This document shows, piece by piece, positions 34,243 through 42,307 of a DNA stretch of 64,000 nt. The notes under the pieces were generated by a model. It had not been told where the DNA came from and made no database searches. It saw only the letters and a program-made list of their open reading frames with translations. The position numbers and the translations under genes are program-made. Position 1 is the first letter of the stretch. Every line of letters starts with the position of its first letter. The DNA lies in contig NZ_JAIXHL010000005.1 of NCBI RefSeq assembly GCF_030145815.1, positions 124,001 through 188,000 of the forward strand, in the 5' to 3' direction. This DNA comes from Sphingomonas sp. (GTDB lineage Bacteria; Pseudomonadota; Alphaproteobacteria; Sphingomonadales; Sphingomonadaceae).

Positions 34243-35526
34243 TCAGCCGTCACCGACGCGTTCGATGTCCGCGCCGACGCCCTGCAGTTTCTCCTCCAGC
34301 CGCTCATAACCGCGATCGAGGTGATAGATGCGGCTGACCTGGGTCTCGCCCTCGGCGACCAGGCCGGCAAGGATCAGGCTCATCGATGCGCGCAGATCCG
34401 TCGCCATCACCGGCGCACCAACCATGCGATCCACCCCGCGCACCACGGCGGTGCGCCCGCTGACGGTGATGTCTGCACCCATGCGCGCCAGTTCGGGCAC
34501 GTGCATGTAGCGGTTTTCGAAGATCGTCTCGGTCAGCACGCTGGCGCCGTCCGCCTTGCACAGCATCGCCATGAACTGTGCCTGCATGTCGGTGGCGAAG
34601 CCCGGATAGGGCGCGGTCGACAAAGTGATCGGTTTGAGCGGACCATCGGCGGCGACGCGGATGCCGTTCGCCTTTTCCTCGATCGTCACCCCCGCCTCGA
34701 CCAGTGCGTCGAGCGTCGCGCGCATATCGTCGGCCTTGGCGCCTTCCAGCACCACGTCGCCGCCGGTAATCGCCGCGGCGCAGGCATAGCTGCCCGCCTC
34801 GATCCGGTCGGGCATCACGCTGTAAGTCGCACCGTGTAGCCGGTCGCGGCCCTCGATCGTCAGCGTCTCGCTGCCGATACCGTGGATCGACGCACCCATT
34901 GCGACGAGCAGATTGCACAGATCGACGATCTCGGGCTCACGCGCGGCATTTTCGAGCACCGTGGTGCCGCGCGCGGTGGCAGCGGCCATCAGCGCATTTT
35001 CGGTCGCGCCAACCGACACCACCGGGAAGCGATAGCTGCCGCCGGGCAGGCGCCCGCCCGGCGCGGTTGCCTTCACATAGCCGGCCGCAAGCTCGATCTC
35101 CGCGCCCATCGCTTCGAGCGCCTTCAAGTGCAGATCGATCGGCCGGTTGCCGATCGCGCAGCCGCCGGGCAGCGACACCGTCGCCACACCCTCACGCCCG
35201 AGCAGCGGGCCGAGCACCAGGATCGACGCGCGCATCTTGCGCACAATGTCGTACGGCGCGACGGTCGAAGTCAGGCGCGACGCCCGCACCGTGAGCACGC
35301 GACCGAAATCATTGGGACGCGTCCCCTCGATCGCGGTCGATGCGCCCAGCTCATTGAGCAGATGCCCGAAGCTGTCGGCATCGGCGAGACGCGGCAGATT
35401 GCGCAGCGTCAGCGGCTCGTCGGTTAACAGCGCGCACGGCATGAGCGTCAACGCGGCGTTCTTCGCGCCCGATATAGCAATATTACCGGATAGGCGGTTT
35501 CCGCCGCGGATGAGAATACGGTCCAT
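34243..35526 (-). CDS. murA: UDP-N-acetylglucosamine 1-carboxyvinyltransferase
   Basis: MurA adds enolpyruvate to UDP-GlcNAc, the first committed step of peptidoglycan synthesis. The 427-aa protein has the substrate-binding ISGAKNAAL (Lys22, Asn23) and the loop [14 protein letters not shown] with the fosfomycin-target Cys at residue 123, so this copy should be fosfomycin sensitive by that criterion. [13 protein letters not shown] and [14 protein letters not shown] carry further conserved residues. It is upstream of, and divergent from, the Crp/Fnr gene. Confidence 0.97.
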   Translation of the reverse strand: MDRILIRGGNRLSGNIAISGAKNAALTLMPCALLTDEPLTLRNLPRLADADSFGHLLNELGASTAIEGTRPNDFGRVLTVRASRLTSTVAPYDIVRKMRASILVLGPLLGREGVATVSLPGGCAIGNRPIDLHLKALEAMGAEIELAAGYVKATAPGGRLPGGSYRFPVVSVGATENALMAAATARGTTVLENAAREPEIVDLCNLLVAMGASIHGIGSETLTIEGRDRLHGATYSVMPDRIEAGSYACAAAITGGDVVLEGAKADDMRATLDALVEAGVTIEEKANGIRVAADGPLKPITLSTAPYPGFATDMQAQFMAMLCKADGASVLTETIFENRYMHVPELARMGADITVSGRTAVVRGVDRMVGAPVMATDLRASMSLILAGLVAEGETQVSRIYHLDRGYERLEEKLQGVGADIERVGDG

Positions 35527-35649
35527 CAGGGGCTTCTATCGCGTGAAAGGGCGCGCGCAAGTGCGGCCAACCGTTACGCGGCTTGATCGACTTTAATGCG
35601 CTGTTTTTTCAGGGCTGCTTTGCAGGAGGTAGTTGGGGGAAGGGACAGA

Positions 35650-36384
35650 GTGTCAGGGAGTTGTTTCGCGGAGATTCTGGACGAGCTGGTCACGCTCGTG
35701 CCGGGAGAGAGGGCCGCGCTCGAGCGTCTGGAGGAACGTCAGCGCCATATCCGGCGTGGCGCGATCCTGCTGCGCGAGAATGAGCCAGCGGATGAGCTGT
35801 ATATTCTGCGCAAGGGACTGGTGATGAGCTATGTCCTGCTCGACGATGGCAGCCGCCAGATCCTGCGCTTCCACTTTCCCGGTGACGTGCTGGGCATTTC
35901 CAGCATCGTCTATCGCGAGGCGCCCGAAACCTTGTCCGCCCTGTCCGACTGCGTGGTGTGCCCGTTCGATCGCCAGGCGTTCAGCGCGCTGTGCGTCGCG
36001 CATCCGCGCCTGTCGTCGCTGATCCTTGTGCTGTGCCAGATCGAGCGCGTGGCGCTGACCGACCGGCTTGCCGCGCTCGGCCGCACTTCGGCTAAGGCGC
36101 GCGTCGCGGCGCTGCTGCTTGAGTTGCGCAACCGGCTGCGCGGCACCGACAAGACGATCGACAAGGCGTTTAATCTGGGCCTGACGCAGGAAGAGATCGG
36201 CGACGCGACCGGCCTCACTTCGGTCCATGTCAACCGCATGCTGCGCCAGTTGGAGGAAGAAGGCATGATCGGCCGCGAATCGGGTCGCGTCACGCTGATC
36301 GACGAAGCGGCACTCGCGCGCGCGGCGAATTATGTGAACCGATATGAAGGGCTGGATCTGAGCTGGCTGCCGGAACCGCGCTGA
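35650..36384 (+). CDS. Crp/Fnr-family transcriptional regulator
   Basis: The roughly 244-aa protein has an N-terminal cyclic-nucleotide-like beta-barrel (IRRGAILLRENEPADELYIL, ILRFHFPGDVLGI), a long dimerisation helix and a C-terminal winged helix with the recognition region LTQEEIGDATGLTSVHVNRM. It lacks the N-terminal Cys cluster of FNR, so it is a CRP-like or FixK-like member with unknown ligand. The GTG at 35650 is chosen because GGGGAAGGGA precedes it; a longer frame from the ATG at 35596 exists. It is divergent from murA. Confidence 0.88.
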   Translation: MSGSCFAEILDELVTLVPGERAALERLEERQRHIRRGAILLRENEPADELYILRKGLVMSYVLLDDGSRQILRFHFPGDVLGISSIVYREAPETLSALSDCVVCPFDRQAFSALCVAHPRLSSLILVLCQIERVALTDRLAALGRTSAKARVAALLLELRNRLRGTDKTIDKAFNLGLTQEEIGDATGLTSVHVNRMLRQLEEEGMIGRESGRVTLIDEAALARAANYVNRYEGLDLSWLPEPR

Positions 36385-36390
36385 GCGGAT

Positions 36391-36478
36391 CGTCGTCCCG
36401 GGCTTGACCCGGGACCGGGCTCCTTCTTTCTACGGGCCAAAAAACAGCCCAGCCCGGGGGTCGAGCCCGGGGCGACGG
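36391..36478. repeat. CGTCCCGGGCTTGACCCGGGAC palindromic repeat
   Basis: TCGTCCCGGGCTTGACCCGG with GACCGGGCT is inverted as AGCCCGGG, then GTCGAGCCCGGGGCGACG. It is between convergent genes. The layout matches the other large intergenic palindromes, but with its own arm sequence. Confidence 0.75.
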
Positions 36479-36485
36479 TGGGAAG

Positions 36486-36854
36486 CTACGCCTTTTCCAG
36501 CGTGCACTGCAGCGGATGCTGGTTCTGCCGCGCGAAATCCATCACCTGCGCGACCTTGGTCTCCGCGACCTCATAGCTGAATACGCCGCACACCCCGACG
36601 CCGCGCTGATGCACTGCGAGCATCACGCGTGTCGCCTCCTCCATGTCCATTTTGAAGAAGCGCTGGAGCACCAGCACGACGAACTCCATCGGCGTGTAAT
36701 CGTCGTTGAGCATCAGCACGCGATAGGGCGTGGGTTTCTTGGTCTTGGCGCGCGTGCGTGTGACGACACCGGTGGCGGTGCCTTCGTCATCGTCGCGATC
36801 GGAATCGCTCATCGTGATCGGAGCCATCGAGTTGGTGGTGCGCAGCGCTGTCAT
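36486..36854 (-). CDS. clpS: ATP-dependent Clp protease adaptor ClpS
   Basis: ClpS delivers N-degron substrates to ClpAP. The core domain is clear: [20 protein letters not shown] (N-degron pocket Asn/Asp), [19 protein letters not shown], and [18 protein letters not shown]. An unstructured acidic N-terminal extension ([11 protein letters not shown]) precedes the core, as in other ClpS that must reach into ClpA. The start is uncertain: ATGs at 36854, 36827 and 36812 all lack strong ribosome-binding sites. clpA is not adjacent in the window. Confidence 0.92.
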   Translation of the reverse strand: MTALRTTNSMAPITMSDSDRDDDEGTATGVVTRTRAKTKKPTPYRVLMLNDDYTPMEFVVLVLQRFFKMDMEEATRVMLAVHQRGVGVCGVFSYEVAETKVAQVMDFARQNQHPLQCTLEKA

Positions 36855-36919
36855 GAGACTTGCGAAAATATGGCAGCGGTGAGTCGAGGGCAAGGGGGGA
36901 GCAGCATCCGATTTACGGA

Positions 36920-36938
36920 TTTGAGTTTCACTCAAATC
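36920..36938. promoter_or_regulatory. Inverted repeat upstream of clpS
   Basis: ATTTGAGTTTCACTCAAAT is a 7-bp inverted repeat with a 5-base centre, about 70 bases upstream of the clpS start region. Its AT content stands out. It could be an operator; there is no T-run on either side for a terminator. Confidence 0.4.
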
Positions 36939-36970
36939 TTGCGGCACCGGCCGCAACCCGGCCCAAACCG

Positions 36971-37006
36971 AAAAAAGGGCGGCCGCACGTGGCGACCGCC
37001 CTAATT
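36971..37006 (-). terminator. Rho-independent terminator of the phasin gene
   Basis: Read on the reverse strand, AGGGCGGTCGCCACGTGCGG folds with CCGCCC and is followed by TTTTTT. It is just after the phasin stop. The stem is slightly imperfect. Confidence 0.8.
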
Positions 37007-37032
37007 TTCGTCCGATCCGGACCGGCGCCTGA

Positions 37033-37767
37033 TCAGGCCGCGGTCTTGATCTTCTCCATCGCGACCGCGACGCGGTTCGAGACGGGCTGCGCGGCGTCGC
37101 CGGCGAGCTTGATGAACGCTTCGGTGTTCTTCGAGGTTTCGGCGACCATCGAATCGAACGCGCTGCGGACATAGTTGCTCTGCAGCTTGAAGAAGTCGGC
37201 CGGCGACTTGACCGCGGCCAGGCTCTTCATCGTGGCGGTCGCCTGCTCGAACTGCTTGCGGCTATATTCGGCGGCGTCCTGACCCATGGTCTCAAAGCCC
37301 TTGGCAGCGATCTTGCCGCTCTCGACCAGCGCTTCGACATTGCCCTTGGCCAGCTCGGTCATTTCGCCGACCAGCTTGGTGTTCTTTTCGACAGCGGCCT
37401 TCGCCTTGTCGTTCAGTTCGGCGAACATCGCCTGGCTCTTTTCAATGGCTTCCATGGTATAGATTCCCTTGCTTGCGGTGTCCGCCATCTGCGGGGCGGT
37501 CTCTTCGATAATCTCGGTTACAGGTGCGGCGACCGTCTCGACGGTTTCCGCGACAGTTTCGATGGCCGGTTCGACAATCTCTTCGATAACCGGTTCGGCC
37601 ACGTCTGCGATCGGTTCGACCGGCGCGGCAACGGCCTCGACGACCGGCTCCACGACGGGTTCGGGCTTCGGCTCGACCGCCGGCGCGGCGACCTTGGTTG
37701 CGGCCTTTGCGACCGGTGCCTTGGCTACCGGCTTCTTCGCCCCGGTACGCGGACCCTTGCTGGCCAT
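37033..37767 (-). CDS. phaP: Phasin-family protein (PHA granule-associated)
   Basis: Phasins coat polyhydroxyalkanoate granules. The 244-aa protein has a Lys/Ala N-terminus (residues 1-35), a low-complexity Pro/Val/Glu/Ala linker (about 35-105) built of [15 protein letters not shown] units, and a helical phasin domain (about 110-235) with [20 protein letters not shown] and [20 protein letters not shown]. The N-terminal part may have its own binding role. The start at 37767 follows AGGACGTCGAT; the open frame further upstream crosses the promoter. PHA synthase lies immediately upstream on the same strand. Confidence 0.92.
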   Translation of the reverse strand: MASKGPRTGAKKPVAKAPVAKAATKVAAPAVEPKPEPVVEPVVEAVAAPVEPIADVAEPVIEEIVEPAIETVAETVETVAAPVTEIIEETAPQMADTASKGIYTMEAIEKSQAMFAELNDKAKAAVEKNTKLVGEMTELAKGNVEALVESGKIAAKGFETMGQDAAEYSRKQFEQATATMKSLAAVKSPADFFKLQSNYVRSAFDSMVAETSKNTEAFIKLAGDAAQPVSNRVAVAMEKIKTAA

Positions 37768-37800
37768 ATCGACGTCCTCGCTGCGATTATTGCAATGCAG

Positions 37801-37829
37801 CATATACGCAGACGCCCGGCGGGTTTCAA
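37801..37829 (-). promoter_or_regulatory. phaP: Sigma70-type promoter of phaP
   Basis: On the reverse strand TTGAAA (37829-37824) and TATATG (37806-37801) are separated by exactly 17 bases, giving a strong vegetative promoter. The phaP ATG is 34 bases downstream of the -10. The initiation region contains CTGCATTGCAATAATCGCAG, a possible operator. Confidence 0.65.
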
Positions 37830-37837
37830 GGGATTTA

Positions 37838-37852
37838 TTGTGCAGTGCACAA
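37838..37852. promoter_or_regulatory. TTGTGCAGTGCACAA palindrome upstream of phaP
   Basis: This is a perfect 15-bp palindrome just upstream of the -35 element of phaP and only a few bases past the phaC stop. TGC/GCA dyads of this sort are the published binding pattern of PhaR, which represses phasin genes until PHA granules form. The match to PhaR is an inference; no phaR gene is in the window. Confidence 0.5.
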
Positions 37853-37857
37853 AAAAT

Positions 37858-39717
37858 TTAACGCGTTCGAACGTAACGTCCCGGGGCGGCGCCAAGTTCC
37901 TCGTTGACGCTAGGGATTCTCGCCTTTTCTGCCGAGACCCGTGCAGCATCCAGCTGCTCGATCCATTTGATCCAATCGGGCCACCAGCTACCCTTGGTCT
38001 CGACCGCGCCTGCAACAAAATCGTCCAGATTTGCTGCACCCGCCGCGTTGATCCAGTACTGATATTTGCCAGATAACGGCGGGTTGACCACGCCCGCAAT
38101 ATGCCCCGATCCGGCGAGGACGAAGCGGATCGGCCCGGCCAGATGCTCGGTCAGCTTCCACACGCTGCGCGGCGGTGCGATATGGTCCTCACGCCCCGCC
38201 TGGACATAAGCGGGCGTCATCACCTTGGTCAGGTCGATCGGCGTCCCTCCGATCGCCAGCGCGCCCGGCTGGATCAACAGATTGTCGCGATACAGGTCGG
38301 ACAGATAGCTAACATGCCACTTCGCGGGCAGATTGGTAACGTCCGAATTCCAATGGAGCAGGTCGAACGGCGTGTAATCCTCGCCCAGCAGGTAATTGCT
38401 GGTGACATAGTTCCAGATCAGGTCGCGCCCGCGCAGCAGGTTGAACGTCGCGGCCATATAGCGTCCGTCGAGGAAACCGTCGCTGGTCAGCGACTGGATC
38501 AACGCAAGCTGCTCGTCATCGACGAACACGTTGAGGTCGCCCGCCTCGCTGAAATCGACCTGCGCGGTGAAAAAGGTCGCGCTCTTGACCTTCGCTGCCT
38601 CGCCGCGCGCGGCCAGCACCGCCAGCGTCGCGGCGAGCGTCGTGCCGGCGACACAATAGCCGATCGTATGCACGCTCTCGACGCCCAGCAAGTCGCGGAT
38701 CGTGTCGATCGCGTCGATCTGCCCGCGCTCGACATAATCGTCCCAGACCACATCAGCCATGGTCGCATCGGCCGATTTCCACGACACGACGAACACGGTC
38801 AGCCCCTGCTCCACCGCCCAACGGATGAAGCTCTTCTCCGGCGTCAGATCGAGGATGTAGAAGCGGTTGATCCAGGGCGGAAAGATCACCAGCGGCGTTT
38901 CGAGCACCGTTTCGGTCGTCGGCGAATATTGGATCAGTTCGTAGAGCGGGGTGCGTTTGACCACGCGGCCCGGCGTGGTCGCGATATTCTCGCCCACCGC
39001 GAACGCGCCTTCGACCGTCTGGGTCATCTGCCCCTTGCTCATGTCATTGAGCATATGGGCGAGGCCCTTGAGCAGATTCTCGCCCTTGGTCTCGATCGTG
39101 CGCTCGACCACCAGCGGGTTGGTCGCGGGGAAGTTGCTCGGGCTCATCGCGTCGATGAACCCCTGCGTCGCGAAACGCAGTTGCTCCTTCTGCTTCGGGG
39201 CCAGACCTTCGATCTGGTCGACGCCCTTGAGCAGGTGGTTCGATAGCGTGAGGTAGCTCTGGCGGATGAAGTCGAACACCGGCTGCTCGCGCCATTGCGG
39301 CGCCTTGAAACGCTTGTCGCGCGCCTGTTCGGGAGTTTCCTCGAATTTGGGTGCGGCGGCGGGATCGAGGAAGCGCTGCCACAATGTCATCGTATCGGCC
39401 CAGAACTCCGCGCCCGCGCGCATCGCTGCGGCGGGGTCGACTGGCGGCACGGTCGGCATCTGGGGCATCGCGGGCATGTGCGCGGGCATCTGACCGGCCA
39501 AATCCAGCCCCTGCTCCATCATCATCTGCTGCGCGCGCCCAAACACCCAGGTCCAGTGCTGGAGGTCCTCCAGAGCAGGCTTGGTTTCAGCTGCGGCCTC
39601 AGGGGCAGGCTTGGGATCGGGCTTCGGCTTTGCCGCGCGCTTCGCCCTGGGCTTTGCGGCGGTGGCGGTGTCAGGCTTCGTCTTTGCGGTCGTCGTTTTT
39701 TTCTTTGCCGTCGCCAC
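37858..39717 (-). CDS. phaC: Class I poly(R)-hydroxyalkanoate synthase
   Basis: PhaC polymerises 3-hydroxyacyl-CoA into PHA on granules. The roughly 619-aa protein has an unusually Lys/Ala/Pro-rich N-terminal stretch (about residues 1-45), then PhaC_N and the alpha/beta-hydrolase core. The nucleophile is in the lipase-like box IGYCVAGTTLA; the catalytic Asp is in QAGREDHIAPP and the His in GSGHIAGVVNPP. The GTG at 39717 is used because GGAGAGGCGC precedes it and frames further upstream overlap the aminotransferase promoter. It is upstream of phaP in the same direction. Confidence 0.95.
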   Translation of the reverse strand: MATAKKKTTTAKTKPDTATAAKPRAKRAAKPKPDPKPAPEAAAETKPALEDLQHWTWVFGRAQQMMMEQGLDLAGQMPAHMPAMPQMPTVPPVDPAAAMRAGAEFWADTMTLWQRFLDPAAAPKFEETPEQARDKRFKAPQWREQPVFDFIRQSYLTLSNHLLKGVDQIEGLAPKQKEQLRFATQGFIDAMSPSNFPATNPLVVERTIETKGENLLKGLAHMLNDMSKGQMTQTVEGAFAVGENIATTPGRVVKRTPLYELIQYSPTTETVLETPLVIFPPWINRFYILDLTPEKSFIRWAVEQGLTVFVVSWKSADATMADVVWDDYVERGQIDAIDTIRDLLGVESVHTIGYCVAGTTLAATLAVLAARGEAAKVKSATFFTAQVDFSEAGDLNVFVDDEQLALIQSLTSDGFLDGRYMAATFNLLRGRDLIWNYVTSNYLLGEDYTPFDLLHWNSDVTNLPAKWHVSYLSDLYRDNLLIQPGALAIGGTPIDLTKVMTPAYVQAGREDHIAPPRSVWKLTEHLAGPIRFVLAGSGHIAGVVNPPLSGKYQYWINAAGAANLDDFVAGAVETKGSWWPDWIKWIEQLDAARVSAEKARIPSVNEELGAAPGRYVRTR

Positions 39718-39805
39718 GCGCCTCTCCTCTGGCTTGCCGCCCCGCCCCCTGTATAACGAGGCATCGCGCGCAGCGCACCACCCCGAGGAGCCGGAACCCA
39801 AGACG

Positions 39806-41011
39806 ATGTCCGAAGAATTCTACCGCATGAAGCGCCTGCCCCCCTATGTCATCGCCGAAGTCAACGCGATGCGGGCAGCGGCGCGCGCGGCGGGAGAGGA
39901 CATTATCGACCTGGGCATGGGCAATCCCGACCTGCCGCCGCCCGACCATGTCATTGAAAAGCTGATCGAGGTCGCGCGCAAGCCCGACGCGCATGGCTAT
40001 TCGCAGTCCAAGGGCATTCCCGGTCTGCGCCGCGCGCAGGCGAACTATTATGGCCGCCGTTTTGGCGTCGATATCGATCCCGATAGCGAGGTCGTCGTGA
40101 CGATGGGGTCGAAGGAGGGGCTCGCCAGCCTCGCCACCGCGATCACCGCGCCGGGCGATGTCGTGCTCGCCCCGAACCCAAGCTATCCGATCCACACCTT
40201 CGGCTTCATCTTGGCTGGCGCAACGATCCGCGCGGTGCCGACGACGCCGAACGAGGCCTATTTCGAGAGCCTGGAGCGCGCGATCGCCTTTACCGTGCCG
40301 CGCCCCAGCATCCTGGTGGTCAACTATCCGTCCAACCCGACGGCGGAGACGGTCGACCTCGCTTTCTACGAGCGGCTGGTAGCGTGGGCGAAGGAGAACA
40401 AGGTCTGGATCCTGTCCGACCTTGCCTATTCGGAGCTGTATTTCGACGGCAAGCCGACGGTTTCGATCCTGCAGGTGCCAGGTGCGAAGGACGTCGCGAT
40501 CGAATTCACCTCGCTCAGCAAGACCTATTCGATGGCCGGGTGGCGCATGGGCTTTGCGGTCGGCAACAAGCAACTGATCGCGGCAATGACGCGGGTGAAA
40601 TCGTACCTCGACTATGGCGCCTTCACACCGATCCAGGCGGCGGCCTGCGCCGCGCTCAACGGCCCGCAGGATATCGTCGAGAAGAACCGCCAGCTCTATC
40701 ACAAGCGCCGCGACGTGCTGGTCGAAAGCTTCGGGCGTGCCGGATGGGACATCCCGCCCCCGCCTGCCTCGATGTTCGCCTGGGCCCCGCTCCCGCCCGC
40801 GCTGGCGCATCTCGGCAGCCTTGAATTTTCCAAGCAGCTGCTGACCCATGCCAAGGTCGCGGTCGCACCCGGCGTCGGCTATGGCGAGAATGGCGAAGGG
40901 TTCGTGCGCATCGCGATGGTCGAGAATGAGCAACGGCTGCGTCAGGCCGCGCGCAACGTGAAGAAGTATCTCCAGTCGATGGGCGTCAACACCGGCGCGA
41001 AATCGGCCTGA
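39806..41011 (+). CDS. Class I/II aminotransferase (AlaC/LL-DAP aminotransferase-like)
   Basis: The 401-aa PLP enzyme belongs to fold-type I. DIIDLGMGNPDLPPP, GYSQSKGIPGLRRA and the PLP-lysine segment SLSKTYSMAGWRMGFAVG are present, along with NYPSNPTAE and the C-terminal FVRIAMVEN for the substrate carboxylate Arg. The wording is closest to the AlaC/YfdZ alanine transaminases and LL-diaminopimelate aminotransferases. Alanine/glutamate transamination is the likeliest role. The ATG at 39806 follows GGAGCCGGAACCC. It is divergent from phaC. Confidence 0.9.
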   Translation: MSEEFYRMKRLPPYVIAEVNAMRAAARAAGEDIIDLGMGNPDLPPPDHVIEKLIEVARKPDAHGYSQSKGIPGLRRAQANYYGRRFGVDIDPDSEVVVTMGSKEGLASLATAITAPGDVVLAPNPSYPIHTFGFILAGATIRAVPTTPNEAYFESLERAIAFTVPRPSILVVNYPSNPTAETVDLAFYERLVAWAKENKVWILSDLAYSELYFDGKPTVSILQVPGAKDVAIEFTSLSKTYSMAGWRMGFAVGNKQLIAAMTRVKSYLDYGAFTPIQAAACAALNGPQDIVEKNRQLYHKRRDVLVESFGRAGWDIPPPPASMFAWAPLPPALAHLGSLEFSKQLLTHAKVAVAPGVGYGENGEGFVRIAMVENEQRLRQAARNVKKYLQSMGVNTGAKSA

Positions 41012-41017
41012 ACCGAA

Positions 41018-41047
41018 AAAGGGGCGCCCCGGCCGGAGCGCCCCTTT
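41018..41047. terminator. Bidirectional terminator
   Basis: AAAGGGGCGC and GCGCCCCTTT form a perfect stem with A/T ends on both sides, between the convergent aminotransferase and outer-membrane barrel genes. Confidence 0.85.
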
Positions 41048-41067
41048 CCTTTACCGATCTGCAGGGA

Positions 41068-41652
41068 TCAGAAGCGGAAGCCGAAGCCCACCGACGCCTG
41101 GCGGCGCTGCAGGTTGAAGCCGGTGCCATAGAAATCGCCGAAGTCGGCGTAAGCGCCTTCGACATTGATATACGCATTCTTCGACACCGCGATTTCGACG
41201 CCAAGCGCGCCATAGACGCCGCCCTTGCTGTCGGACGCGGTGGTCGCGCCGCTGGTCGCTTCGATGGTCAGCGAGGCATAGCCAAGCTTGCCGTAGAGCG
41301 CAGTGGTCGGGCTCAGTTCGACGCCGACGCGACCGCCGGCAGCCAGGTTGCCCTTGACCTTGAGGCAATCGGGGCCGTCGCACAGTTCGACGCCCGAAAA
41401 TTCATAGTTCACGAACGGACCGACGGTGACCTTGTTGCTGACCGCGAGGTCGAAACCGATTTCGGCGCCATAGGACACCGCGCTGCCGATCTTGTAGATG
41501 TCGCCATCGCCGCTGACGGTCGGGGTTTCGTAGCCGAGACGTGCCTCGATGCGCGCGCCGTCGAACAGATTGCCGGCCGACTCTTCTTCCTGCGCGAACG
41601 CGACGCCGGGCAGGCACGACAATGCCGCCGCAGCGACCAGAAGCTTCTTCAT
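41068..41652 (-). CDS. Small outer-membrane beta-barrel protein
   Basis: The 194-aa precursor has a signal peptide (1-21, PGVAFA). The rest alternates hydrophobic residues in beta strands (ARIEARLGYETPTV, SYGAEIGFDLAV, VGVELSPTTALYGKLGYASL) and ends in SVGFGFRF, whose terminal Phe is the outer-membrane assembly signal. It looks like an eight-stranded OmpA/opacity-type barrel. A Cys pair (ELCDGPDCLK) probably forms a disulfide in a loop. The function may be structural or adhesive. Confidence 0.88.
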   Translation of the reverse strand: MKKLLVAAAALSCLPGVAFAQEEESAGNLFDGARIEARLGYETPTVSGDGDIYKIGSAVSYGAEIGFDLAVSNKVTVGPFVNYEFSGVELCDGPDCLKVKGNLAAGGRVGVELSPTTALYGKLGYASLTIEATSGATTASDSKGGVYGALGVEIAVSKNAYINVEGAYADFGDFYGTGFNLQRRQASVGFGFRF

Positions 41653-41819
41653 AATTCCCCCTTATCGGTGGCCGGAGCGGCCTGAAATACCCGCCGTAAG
41701 TGTTTGATTCGACGGGCGCGCTGCCGATATTGCGGCGTGACTTCGCCGTCCATCCGAATTTCTTGCGAACCTGGGAACGGGTGATTGAATTCGGGACAGT
41801 GTTGCGCCAGTGCAACGAC

Positions 41820-42236
41820 ATGACTCGTCCCGGCTTTGCCTTTTCCCACCGACTGCGCGTGCGCTATGCCGAAATTGACGGGCAGAAGGTCGTGTTTAAC
41901 TCCCGCTACCTTGAATATGCCGATGTCGCGCTCAGCGAATATTGGCGCTGGCTGAAGCTCGCCGAGTTGCCCGAATGGCGCGATATGGAATTTCACGTCG
42001 CCCGCGCCACGGTCGATTACAAGGCGCCGTTCCGGTACGATGACGAATTCGACGCCTTTGCCCGCACCGCGCGGATCGGCACGTCGAGCGTGACCAGCCT
42101 GATCGAGCTGGTGCATGCGCAAACCGGCGCGCTGCACACGGTGATCGAGCTGGTCCACGTCAATGTCGATCTGGAGGCTGGACGGTCGGCGCCGATCTCG
42201 CTCGATATCCGCCACCGCATGCTCGGAAGCGATTGA
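41820..42236 (+). CDS. Hotdog-fold acyl-CoA thioesterase
   Basis: The 138-aa product is a 4HBT-type thioesterase. RVRYAEIDGQKVVFNSRYLE aligns with the D-x-x-G-x-V-x-x-x-x-Y-L motif of the YbgC/4HBT subgroup, with the acid/Asn pair slightly altered, and KAPFRYDDEFDAFARTAR is the typical third strand. The substrate is probably a fatty or aromatic acyl-CoA. The ATG at 41820 is the first in frame that fits; an upstream in-frame extension is not supported. It is about 70 bases before the diguanylate cyclase gene. Confidence 0.85.
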   Translation: MTRPGFAFSHRLRVRYAEIDGQKVVFNSRYLEYADVALSEYWRWLKLAELPEWRDMEFHVARATVDYKAPFRYDDEFDAFARTARIGTSSVTSLIELVHAQTGALHTVIELVHVNVDLEAGRSAPISLDIRHRMLGSD

Positions 42237-42307
42237 TTTTGGGAGATACGCGCTCGCCCGGAGCCGCGGGAAACGCGCCGTTAACGGGTCGGGACTAACC
42301 TCCCGCC

